This document shows, piece by piece, positions 1 to 5,065 of a DNA stretch of 6,506 bases. The notes below the pieces were generated by a model. The model was not told the origin of the DNA, ran no database searches, and saw nothing but the letters and a program-made list of their open reading frames with translations. The first letter of the stretch is position 1, and every line of letters starts with the position of its first letter. Source of the stretch: an uncultured Clostridia bacterium (lineage in GTDB: Bacteria > Bacillota > Clostridia > Oscillospirales > Oscillospiraceae). Location of the stretch: contig CAMEIU010000120.1 of the NCBI GenBank assembly GCA_945918815.1, forward strand, positions 1-6,506. Reading direction: 5' to 3'. The position numbers and the translations under genes are program-made.

Positions 1-101
1 ATATTGAGGAAAAGATTCTGTCCATGTACGCCAAGGGCATGACCACGAGTGATATTGAGGCGCATATATTTCGTCATTTCACATCGTGCCTATCATTTTA
101 G
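1..101 (+). pseudogene. Truncated IS256-family transposase remnant
   Basis: Reading from base 3, codons give IEEKILSMYAKGMTTSDIEA, then HI. This matches the conserved 'EEKI(L/I)SMYAKGMTTxDIxAHI' segment that precedes the helix-turn-helix of IS256/Mutator-family transposases (recognised by memory, not by search). After the histidine-isoleucine pair (base 68) the expected continuation (roughly RDIYG) is replaced by an unrelated tail, FRHFTSCLSF, and a stop at 99-101. The catalytic DDE part is therefore missing, and the coding frame has been joined to unrelated AT-rich DNA. The N-terminal part lies outside the window, so whether the 5' end of the element is intact cannot be seen. Most likely a dead insertion-sequence fragment left by a deletion. 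Confidence 0.72.
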
Positions 102-113
102 AATTATTCTAAA
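97..113. promoter_or_regulatory. 7-1-7 palindrome resembling a Fur/PerR-family operator
   Basis: The bases TTTAGAAT-T-ATTCTAAA form a perfect 8-bp inverted repeat around one central base. The inner TTAGAATnATTCTAA has the 7-1-7 layout of Fur-superfamily boxes and differs from the PerR consensus TTATAATnATTATAA by one base per half-site. It overlaps a weak possible -35 (TTTAGA, 97-102) placed 16 bases before TATATT (119-124), the best -10-like hexamer upstream of the gene at 229. The sequence is AT-rich, so chance is a real alternative. Whether any regulator binds is inference. Confidence 0.35.
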
Positions 114-228
114 TTTCTTATATTCATTCTAATTCATTTGTCAAGGGGAATTTGTGCCAAGGCGGCGCAGGCCGCATAGAATGAAATGTGCCGTCAGGCA
201 TAGTCATCCATGAAAGGACGATCATGCA

Positions 229-573
229 ATGGACAATATGAACCCCCATTCCCGCCGTGACGACAGCCGCTGCAAGGCCATCACGGAGCTGATTGAATCT
301 GTCGCGGAAGAGCAAGAGGCTCTGGCCCGCATTCTGGAAGCTGAGCACGAGAAAATCGAGAAGGCCACGGAGCTGTGCGGCTCCGACTTGGACGACCTGG
401 TCCAAATCGACAAGAGCGTCGAGCGGGTCATCTCTGCCGTGACCCGGCTGGAGCTGGCGCTGCAGCTGAAGCTGGACCTGTTCCACGACTGCCTCTGCCC
501 CAGAGAAGGCTGCCGCGACGAGGAGCACCACGACGGTCCTCCCTGTCATGAGGAACCGCCCTGCCGCAAATAA
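229..573 (+). CDS. Small helical protein with Cys/His-rich C-terminal tail, function unknown
   Basis: The protein has 114 residues. The start at 229 is chosen because AAAGGA (213-218) lies 10 bases upstream; an ATG at 224 reads into an early stop. Residues 15-85 are charged and amphipathic, predicted as two or three long helices without a signal peptide or membrane segment (motifs EEQEALARILEAEHEKIEK and DLVQIDKSVERVISAVTRLE). I recall similar 'ALxxILxAExEKI(Q/E)' helical proteins in spore-forming Firmicutes, but no named function. Residues 86-114 form an odd tail with five cysteines (88, 90, 95, 106, 112), four histidines (86, 100, 101, 107) and several prolines, suited to metal binding or disulfide cross-linking, as in some spore-coat proteins. 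The region DLVQIDKSVERVISAVTRLELAL aligns with DDIRRLIQTDEVLERALSQA of the 79-aa protein downstream, suggesting paralogy. A role in the spore outer layers is inference. Confidence 0.8.
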   Translation: MDNMNPHSRRDDSRCKAITELIESVAEEQEALARILEAEHEKIEKATELCGSDLDDLVQIDKSVERVISAVTRLELALQLKLDLFHDCLCPREGCRDEEHHDGPPCHEEPPCRK

Positions 574-582
574 GCAAACCAA

Positions 583-605
583 GGACCGGGGCCCGCTCCC
601 GGTCC
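583..605 (+). terminator. Hairpin after the 114-aa gene
   Basis: GGACCGGG (583-590) pairs perfectly with CCCGGTCC (598-605) around a seven-base loop, ten bases after the stop codon of the 114-aa gene. It is followed by GAATAAAATA rather than a run of T, so it is either a weak intrinsic terminator or an mRNA 3'-end stabilising hairpin. Confidence 0.5.
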
Positions 606-656
606 GAATAAAATATGGCTGCGATCCGATTCGTAATCAAAGATTGAAAAAGCGAC

Positions 657-891
657 AAATTGGGATTTGGCAAGGTGATGCACTGGCGCGGGAGCGCCTA
701 TGGCTTCCCCTTGAGGGGAAGCTGCCGAACGAAGTGAGGCTGATGAGGTGTGCGGAAAAATGTGCGATTTGCAGGAACTTCCGGCGAATTCGCAGCCCTT
801 TTCCACCTCATCCGGCGCTTCGCGCCACCTTCCCCTCAAGGGGAAGGCTTTGAGCTTCTGCAAACCTCAATTGCCCTACAAATTCCAATTT
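657..891. repeat. Palindromic MITE-like intergenic element, about 235 bp
   Basis: This fills most of the gene-free stretch 574-936. Nested inverted repeats share one centre near base 776: AAATTGGGATTTG (657-669) with CAAATTCCAATTT (879-891), 12 of 13 pairs; CTTCCCCTTGAGGGGAAG (704-721), itself a palindrome, with an identical copy at 829-846; GATGAGGT (742-749) with ACCTCATC (805-812); GGAAAA (754-759) with TTTTCC (799-804); TGCGA (763-767) with TCGCA (790-794). Side hairpins occur at 685-698 (GGCGC/GCGCC) and 814-826 (GGCGC-TTC-GCGCC). There is no believable coding frame. I recall the CTTCCCCTTGAGGGGAAG / TCCGGCGCTTCGCGCC module as a dispersed repeat in Oscillospiraceae-type genomes. The layout fits a non-autonomous transposon or a folded RNA element. 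Exact ends and any target duplication are unclear. It separates two paralogue-like genes. Confidence 0.72.
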
Positions 892-936
892 TCCAGCTTG
901 TTGATTTTCATTTCGATCCGGAAGGAGGATGACCGC

Positions 937-1176
937 ATGGGCAGCTTTGCATATCAGAACGGCTGCCGGAGGGACTGCTGCCAGCTTCTGCGCTGTGCGG
1001 CCGACCAGGGGCATGCGGCGGCCAGGAGTCTGAATACCCTGGCGAGTCTGCTCCAGGAGGCCGTATCCCACACCGACGACATACGCCGTCTGATTCAGAC
1101 GGACGAGGTCCTGGAGCGCGCCCTGTCCCAGGCGCTGCGAAACGAGTTGGCTTTCATCCGGGACCTCTGCAGATAA
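937..1176 (+). CDS. Small Cys-containing helical protein, likely paralogue of the 114-aa protein
   Basis: The protein has 79 residues. ATG 937 is chosen because AAGGAGG (922-928) sits 8 bases upstream; the same frame is open further up but only through the palindromic repeat, which is not coding. The N terminus carries a cysteine cluster (Cys 10, 14, 15, 20), and Cys 78 is next to last. Residues 20-75 are predicted helical, with no signal peptide or membrane span. The segment LIQTDEVLERALSQALRNEL matches the pattern LxQxDxxxERxxSxxxxxEL of the 114-aa protein upstream, so the two probably share an ancestor, although identity outside this block is low. The next gene, DUF2935, lies 91 bases downstream beyond a strong hairpin. 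The function is unknown; a structural or spore-associated role is inferred only from context and composition. Confidence 0.78.
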   Translation: MGSFAYQNGCRRDCCQLLRCAADQGHAAARSLNTLASLLQEAVSHTDDIRRLIQTDEVLERALSQALRNELAFIRDLCR

Positions 1177-1180
1177 CAGC

Positions 1181-1216
1181 TCCGCCTCGTGTTCCCGATC
1201 CGGGACACGAGGCGGA
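1181..1216 (+). terminator. Strong hairpin between the 79-aa gene and the DUF2935 gene
   Basis: TCCGCCTCGTGT-t-CCCG (1181-1197) pairs with CGGG-ACACGAGGCGGA (1201-1216): 16 base pairs, one bulged T (1193) and an ATC loop, starting four bases after the stop codon at 1176. The downstream bases AACCTTCCTGC hold no long T run. It probably ends or limits read-through from the 79-aa gene, with the DUF2935 gene then using its own promoter. Confidence 0.65.
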
Positions 1217-1234
1217 ACCTTCCTGCATATACTA
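1205..1234 (+). promoter_or_regulatory. Candidate sigma-K-type (late mother-cell) promoter for DUF2935 gene
   Basis: CATATACTA (1226-1234) fits the sigma-K -10 consensus CATAnnnTA exactly. ACAC (1205-1208), 17 bases upstream, fits the short AC-centred -35. Transcription would start near 1241, about 27 bases before the ATG at 1268. The -35 lies inside the right arm of the preceding hairpin. The consensus is loose, so chance agreement is possible; no good sigma-A promoter was seen here. Confidence 0.4.
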
Positions 1235-1267
1235 TGCCATGTCATTTTGTCTGAAGGAGGCTTGAGA

Positions 1268-2158
1268 ATGGATCAGACACAGACGTATCTCGTGCATTCC
1301 CTGGAGAACCATCTGTTTTTTGCGCGGATCATGAAGGAGCACGCGTTTTTCCTGAAGGTGGGGTTCCTGCCGCCCAATGGGGACCTGGCAAAGGAGAGCG
1401 AATTCCTGCTGCGGCGGTTCGAGACGCTGCTTTCCAGGGCCATTTCTCTCAGCAATTGCGTCGTTCGCTGCCGGGTGCTGGAATCCGGGGAGATCGTCAC
1501 GGAATTTACCGATCAGGCCGAGCAGCAGACCCAACATTTGACCGGCACCTTCCTGGACCGGCGGCTGACGGCCCGGGAAAAGCAGCTGAAGGGCCGGGAA
1601 TGTTGCGACGGCCTGCGGATCTCCCAGGGGCTTCAGGGGCAGGTGCGGCAGCTGAACCGGGACGGCTTGCAGCTGGTGAACCGCCTGATTGCTTTGAAGG
1701 AGCGGATTCTCCGAAACGTGCTTGCGTGCAGGCTGTTTACATCCAATTACCCGCTGCTCATCGAACATATTCTCCGGGAGGCCCGCCTCTACCGATCGCA
1801 TCTGATGCAGCTGGAAGGGCAGGAACAGAAAGGCTGTCAGGAGCCACAGGATGGAGAGCCGTTCTGGAATCAGATCATGATGGAGCACGCCCTGTTCATC
1901 CGCGGCCTGCTGGACCCCAGTGAAGAGACCCTGATCCACACGGCGGACGACTTTGCGGCGGACTACCGCCGTCTGCTGGCGGTCAACAGCCGGGCCATGG
2001 GCGGCGGCGCCCAAATGCTCACAGAGAAATTCCGGGACTTCAAACAGGCAGGTGTGGAAGGCATCGAAGCCTGTCAGATTCGCTCCATCATCCTTCCCCT
2101 GCTGGCTGACCACGTCCTGCGGGAGGCTAACCACTATCTCCGTCTCCTGGGTGAATAA
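1268..2158 (+). CDS. DUF2935 family protein with duplicated ferritin-like halves
   Basis: The protein has 296 residues. ATG 1268 is preceded by AAGGAGG (1254-1260) at 7 bases; an in-frame TTG at 1247 would place this site inside the gene and is rejected. The sequence is all-helical, with no signal peptide or membrane segment, and repeats one motif set twice. In the first half (residues 10-180) these are MKEHAFFLK (Glu24, His25) and IEHILREARLYRSHL (Glu166, His167, Glu171, His178). In the second half (199-296) they are MMEHALFIRG (Glu206, His207) and LADHVLREANHYLRLL (His282, Glu286, His289). This layout is recognised as Pfam DUF2935, a Firmicutes family with a ferritin-like fold and conserved His/Glu positions suited to a metal site. 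The biochemical role is not established. The family is common in spore formers, and the sigma-K-like site upstream agrees with a sporulation role, but that is inference. Family assignment is firm; function is not. Confidence 0.9.
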   Translation: MDQTQTYLVHSLENHLFFARIMKEHAFFLKVGFLPPNGDLAKESEFLLRRFETLLSRAISLSNCVVRCRVLESGEIVTEFTDQAEQQTQHLTGTFLDRRLTAREKQLKGRECCDGLRISQGLQGQVRQLNRDGLQLVNRLIALKERILRNVLACRLFTSNYPLLIEHILREARLYRSHLMQLEGQEQKGCQEPQDGEPFWNQIMMEHALFIRGLLDPSEETLIHTADDFAADYRRLLAVNSRAMGGGAQMLTEKFRDFKQAGVEGIEACQIRSIILPLLADHVLREANHYLRLLGE

Positions 2159-2177
2159 GCGCTGGAAAGATTTACAT

Positions 2178-2206
2178 TTGCAAAATAGTTACAAATCGGT
2201 TACAAT
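2178..2206 (+). promoter_or_regulatory. Candidate promoter of the 21-aa peptide, with GTTACAA direct repeat
   Basis: TTGCAA (2178-2183) and TACAAT (2201-2206) are separated by exactly 17 bases, a plausible sigma-A promoter in a short AT-rich island between GC-rich genes. GTTACAA occurs twice, at 2188-2194 and 2199-2205, 11 bases apart (about one helical turn), with the second copy overlapping the -10. It could be a regulator site. The predicted start lies about 37 bases before the peptide ATG. Confidence 0.5.
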
Positions 2207-2249
2207 CTTATTGTCTTCGCGAGGCAAATACATGCAGGAGGTCAGCAAG

Positions 2250-2315
2250 ATGTGTAACTTTGATTGCAGCCAGATCTGGCAGATTCTCTGCCAGCTGTTC
2301 GGCTTCGGCTGCTAA
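2250..2315 (+). CDS. 21-residue cysteine-rich hydrophobic peptide
   Basis: This small open frame begins at ATG 2250 with AGGAGG (2236-2241) 8 bases upstream, the strongest kind of ribosome site in the window. An in-frame ATG at 2232 would add six residues but has its own start next to, not after, that site, so 2250 is preferred. The peptide reads MCNFDCSQIW, QILCQLFGFG, C: cysteines at 2, 6, 14 and 21, two acidic-to-polar residues near the N terminus and a hydrophobic, aromatic middle. There is no cleavable leader. It has its own promoter candidate and is followed by the hairpin at 2329-2389. It does not match a family I can name; possibilities include a small spore-coat-associated peptide, a membrane-associated microprotein or a secreted leaderless peptide. 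The neighbouring convergent peptide-transporter operon makes the last worth noting, but there is no direct support. Confidence 0.6.
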   Translation: MCNFDCSQIWQILCQLFGFGC

Positions 2316-2324
2316 GATGATTTG

Positions 2325-2389
2325 AAAAGCACCCTCGTGCCTTGGACGGGCGGCTGATAGCCGCCCCTACGGATCAGGCACGAGGGTGC
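2325..2389 (-). terminator. Terminator of the regulator-ABC-kinase operon
   Basis: GCACCCTCGTGCCT (2329-2342) pairs with AGGCACGAGGGTGC (2376-2389), a perfect 14-bp stem starting one base after the kinase stop codon. Read on the minus strand it is followed directly by TTTTC (2328-2324), as in an intrinsic terminator. The 33-base loop holds a second hairpin, the REP-like unit at 2348-2370. On the plus strand the stem is followed only by GTTATGTTT, so termination of the 21-aa peptide transcript there would be weaker, though the stem may protect its 3' end. Confidence 0.75.
2348..2370 (+). repeat. REP-like 23-bp palindromic unit, copy 1
   Basis: GGGCGGCT (2348-2355), loop GAT, AGCCGCCC (2359-2366), followed by CTAC. 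The 23-bp unit is repeated in opposite orientation at 5828-5850 with one base changed. It sits inside the loop of the operon terminator. I recall such GGGCGGC...GCCGCCCCTAC units as frequent intergenic repeats in Oscillospiraceae-type genomes. Confidence 0.7.
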
Positions 2390-2390
2390 G

Positions 2391-3281
2391 TTATGTTTCC
2401 GGGAACCGGAGGCGGACGGTCAGGGTTCCGGCGGCGTAGTGGGCCGTGATGGTTCCGTGCATCTGTTCCGCCAGGGTCTTGGCGATGGAGAGGCCCAGGC
2501 CGGTGGCGTTTTGGGCGGATTCCACGGAGAAGAACCGGTCGAACAGGCGGCCGACCTGAATCTCGTCCAGACGGGAGGCATGGTTGGAAAAGGTGATCTC
2601 CCCGGTCTCCAGGAGGGTGATTTCCAGATCGCCGTCGCTGTATTTTAAAGCATTGCTGAGCAGATTGCTGAAAATCCGGGCCAGGGCCGCCTTGTTGAGG
2701 GAGCGGACCACGTGCCCCTCCGGCATTTGAATGACCGGTTCGATTCCCCGCTCCGTCAGGGCTGCGTAGAATCCGGCGACGCTTTCCTCCAGGACGCCGC
2801 CCACGTTCACCGGCTCCAGGTCCAGATTCTCCGTGGAGAGGATCACCGAATAGCGGAACAGTTCCTCGGTCAGCTGTTTCATGGCCTCCGTCCGGTTTTC
2901 GATTTGGGATAGATACTGGGCCACAGTCTCGGACTTGTCCTCCCGCGCCAGCAGATCCAGATAGCCGCAGATGGCGGTCAGAGGCGTGCGGAGGTCGTGG
3001 GAGATGTTGGTGACGGCCTCCTTCAATTCCCGGTCGCCCATGAGATACCGGCGTCGCTGCTGCCGCAGGAGCCGGAGCTGCACGTTGATGGACGCAGCCA
3101 GCTTCCGCATATGCCGGTCCCGGGTGGAGAGGCCGATCACCGTATTGGTATCCGTCGCAAGCCGCTGGGCAAAGTCTTCCGCGATCTCGTCCGCGCCCTT
3201 TTGCAGCAGACGGATTTTGACCAGTAAAACGGCCGCAAGCAATCCGAAGACGGCCGCAAGGGCCCACGGCAGATATTCCAT
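2391..3281 (-). CDS. Sensor histidine kinase, short, one N-terminal membrane segment
   Basis: The protein has 296 residues. It is expected to autophosphorylate at His95 and pass phosphate to the regulator encoded at the other end of the operon. A single membrane segment lies at residues 4-22, with only a few residues outside; a HAMP-like or coiled linker follows (25-85). The dimerisation and H-box is NISHDLRTPLTAICGYLDLL (92-111), the N-box is FSNLLSNALKYS (204-215), the F-box is LFDRFF (246-251) and the G2 box is GLGLSIAKTL (261-270). The usual DxGxG G1 box is absent: residues 224-240 read LETGEITFSNHASRLDE instead, a variation I recall from kinases linked to peptide-type ABC transporters. 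With no extracellular sensor domain, it may sense through the transporter. It starts 8 bases after the permease stop, and its ribosome site (AAGGTAGGG, minus strand 3296-3288) overlaps that stop. The operon terminator follows its TAA. Confidence 0.92.
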   Translation of the reverse strand: MEYLPWALAAVFGLLAAVLLVKIRLLQKGADEIAEDFAQRLATDTNTVIGLSTRDRHMRKLAASINVQLRLLRQQRRRYLMGDRELKEAVTNISHDLRTPLTAICGYLDLLAREDKSETVAQYLSQIENRTEAMKQLTEELFRYSVILSTENLDLEPVNVGGVLEESVAGFYAALTERGIEPVIQMPEGHVVRSLNKAALARIFSNLLSNALKYSDGDLEITLLETGEITFSNHASRLDEIQVGRLFDRFFSVESAQNATGLGLSIAKTLAEQMHGTITAHYAAGTLTVRLRFPET

Positions 3282-3289
3282 AATCTTCC

Positions 3290-4129
3290 CTACCTTATAT
3301 CTTTTTTACGGAAGCAGGCCAGGCCCAGGCCGGTGACAGATGTGGTCAGCAACAGAGAGAACAGCAGCGCCCGCAGGGGATGCTCGATCTCCGCATTGGC
3401 CATCAGGGTGGCCTGGCCTGTGGGCAGAAGGTCCATCAGGCACTCCACCGCCTTTCTGGCCGTGCCGCCGAGATACATGGGATTGGGCGTCGGGTCCAGC
3501 ATCTCCAGCTGATTGGTCTCCGTCACCAGGACCACGCCGCCCTGCATCTCCGGCTCACAGAGGCGGTCGTACATGCCGCTGGCCGCCAGCAGCAGCACCA
3601 GCCAGACCACCAGGGTCACCACCACGGTCAGGGCCTTGTTGTTGCACATGGTTCCGGCGAAGGTGAAGACGGCCGTGAAGGCGGCGGTCACACAGGCCGC
3701 CAGGCACACATAGACAAAATAGCCGGTCCAGCCCATGTCGAAGGGGCCGATCAAAGAGACGCCAGGCAGCCCGGCCAGGAGCCATACCGCCAGGAAGCCC
3801 AGGCAGGCCAGGAAGCAGGTCAGGAAATTGGCCAAATACACCTGGGTGCGGGTGTGGCCCACGATCAGCTTGTTCCGCAGAACGCCGTCGCCGATCTCCG
3901 CGCCCAGGAACAGGCTGATGTAGATGGAAAAGACCAGACCGGCGAAGGGGGCCAGCTGAAAGTAATAGTCGTCCAGGCTCACCACATAGCCGCTCCCGAT
4001 CATGGCCTGCGCGGAACGGATGCTGTTGCATGTATACAGCAGGCTGAAGACCAGGGTCACCAGCAGCATGATCCAGAAGATCTTGTCCCGCCGGAGCCGG
4101 GAGAAATTGGCGGAAAGCAGCTTACGCAT
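3290..4129 (-). CDS. ABC-2 type transporter permease
   Basis: The protein has 279 residues from ATG 4129, which overlaps the end of the ATPase gene by 8 bases (the motif ATGCGTAA holds start and stop). GGGAGG lies about 8 bases upstream inside the ATPase gene, which implies translational coupling; a longer frame from 4156 is less likely. Six hydrophobic segments lie at about residues 17-34, 58-76, 100-121, 136-160, 166-184 and 252-273. The cytoplasmic loop after TM2 carries EIGDGVLRNKLIVGHTR (78-94), the coupling-helix-like 'GxxRNKLIxGxxR' motif of ABC-2 permeases, and the tail FRKKDIR is typical. The fourth extracellular loop (185-250) is the longest. It forms the membrane channel for the upstream ATPase. 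Only one permease gene is present, so a homodimer is likely, unlike LanEG pairs. The substrate is unknown; an antimicrobial peptide is inferred from the ATPase type. Confidence 0.9.
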   Translation of the reverse strand: MRKLLSANFSRLRRDKIFWIMLLVTLVFSLLYTCNSIRSAQAMIGSGYVVSLDDYYFQLAPFAGLVFSIYISLFLGAEIGDGVLRNKLIVGHTRTQVYLANFLTCFLACLGFLAVWLLAGLPGVSLIGPFDMGWTGYFVYVCLAACVTAAFTAVFTFAGTMCNNKALTVVVTLVVWLVLLLAASGMYDRLCEPEMQGGVVLVTETNQLEMLDPTPNPMYLGGTARKAVECLMDLLPTGQATLMANAEIEHPLRALLFSLLLTTSVTGLGLACFRKKDIR

Positions 4130-5036
4130 GACTGCCACCTCCCACCAAGGACACATAGTAGCTCTCCAGGCTCTCGTCCCGCTCCTGGATGGATACCAGC
4201 TCGCAGCCCGCCTGATCCAAAGCGCGGCTCAACCGGGAGACGTTCATCTTGGCGAACACGTCCGCATGGGTGTCGGATAAAATCTGATATTCCACGCCCA
4301 TGCCGTCCAGGACCCGGGCCAGGGCTTTTACATCGGACACCTCCAGGCGCATACACTTGCGGCAGGCGGCCTCCAGCTCCACCGCGCTGAGCTCCTTGAC
4401 CATGCGGCCCTGGTCGATGATGCCATAGTGGGTCGCCAATTTGGACAGCTCGTCGAGGATGTGGCTGGAGATCAGCACGGTGATCTGGTTTTCCCGGTTC
4501 AGTTTCAAAATCAGTTCCCGCATTTCAATGATGCCCTGGGGATCCAGACCGTTGACCGGCTCGTCCAGCACCAGGAAATCCGGGTCCCCGGCCAGGGCGA
4601 TGGCGATGCCCAGCCGCTGCTTCATGCCCAGGGAAAAATTCCGGGCCTTCTTTTTGCCCGTGTCCCCCAGGCCCACCAGCTTTAACAGGTCCGGGATACC
4701 GTCGAAGGACGGCAGGCCAAGAATCCGGTACTGCTGCTTCAAGTTTTCCTCCGCCGTCATGTCCAGGTAGATGGACGGCGTCTCCACCACCGCGCCCATG
4801 CGGCGGCGGGATTTGACCATGTTGGGATCTCCGTTTTCCACACCGTAGAAGGTGAAGCTGCCGGAGCTGGGTTCCTGCAGGCCGCAGATCAGGCGGATGA
4901 GCGTCGTCTTGCCCGCGCCATTCTTGCCGACGAAGCCGTAGATCGCGCCTTTGGGCACGTGCATGGAAAGGCCGTTCAAAGCCCGGAACTGCCGGTACTG
5001 CTTACACAGGCCATTGGTTGTCAGAATATTGTCCAT
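4122..5036 (-). CDS. ABC transporter ATPase, BcrA/LanF-like
   Basis: The protein has 304 residues. ATG 5036 has AAAGGAGG (minus strand 5050-5043) 6 bases before it. It hydrolyses ATP to drive the ABC-2 permease encoded next. Visible motifs are Walker A GKNGAGKT (37-44), signature NFSLGMKQR (133-141), Walker B FLVLDEP (154-160), D-loop GLDPQG (163-168) and H-switch His192 (ISSHIL). The Q-loop position holds glutamate (VVETPSIY, Glu85), the 'E-loop' reported for lantibiotic-immunity ATPases (LanF) and common in BcrA-type bacitracin exporters. Residues 215-304 form a C-terminal extension, normal for this group. The stop overlaps the permease start. The 81-base gap to the regulator gene upstream contains a promoter-like site, so the transporter may be inducible separately from the regulator. 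The role is probably protection against, or export of, an envelope-active peptide; the actual substrate cannot be read from the sequence. Confidence 0.94.
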   Translation of the reverse strand: MDNILTTNGLCKQYRQFRALNGLSMHVPKGAIYGFVGKNGAGKTTLIRLICGLQEPSSGSFTFYGVENGDPNMVKSRRRMGAVVETPSIYLDMTAEENLKQQYRILGLPSFDGIPDLLKLVGLGDTGKKKARNFSLGMKQRLGIAIALAGDPDFLVLDEPVNGLDPQGIIEMRELILKLNRENQITVLISSHILDELSKLATHYGIIDQGRMVKELSAVELEAACRKCMRLEVSDVKALARVLDGMGVEYQILSDTHADVFAKMNVSRLSRALDQAGCELVSIQERDESLESYYVSLVGGGSHA

Positions 5037-5065
5037 ATGGGGCCTCCTTTTGATTTGATGCCCCC

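Noticed and set aside
175..183. CATAGAATG as a sporulation sigma -10 for the 114-aa gene
   Set aside because: Last base differs from CATAnnnTA and there is no AC-type or ATA-type -35 at the right distance; too weak to list.
657..891. CRISPR array or tandem repeat in the repetitive stretch
   Set aside because: Repeats are inverted about one centre, not regularly spaced direct repeats, and there are no spacers.
748..936. Upstream extension of the 79-aa gene to an ATG at 748
   Set aside because: The extension translates the palindromic repeat, and the ideal AAGGAGG at 922-928 fixes the start at 937.
1247..1267. TTG start giving seven more residues to DUF2935 protein
   Set aside because: It would place the AAGGAGG site within the coding sequence; ATG 1268 is correctly spaced from it.
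1232..2134. 300-codon open frame on the minus strand opposite the DUF2935 gene
   Set aside because: It mirrors the codon structure of a clearly recognisable family gene, has no ribosome site or family features, and is a GC-driven shadow.
2250..2315. Lantibiotic precursor for the neighbouring LanF-like transporter
   Set aside because: No leader peptide, no Ser/Thr-rich core (one Ser, no Thr) and no modification enzyme in the window; kept only as an unknown peptide.
2374..3267. 297-codon minus-strand frame overlapping the kinase gene
   Set aside because: Arg/Gly/Pro-rich out-of-frame translation; the overlapping frame has all kinase boxes.
3380..4390. 336-codon open frame on the plus strand opposite permease and ATPase
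   Set aside because: Gln/His/Gly/Pro-rich low-complexity translation without domains, antisense to two well-supported genes.
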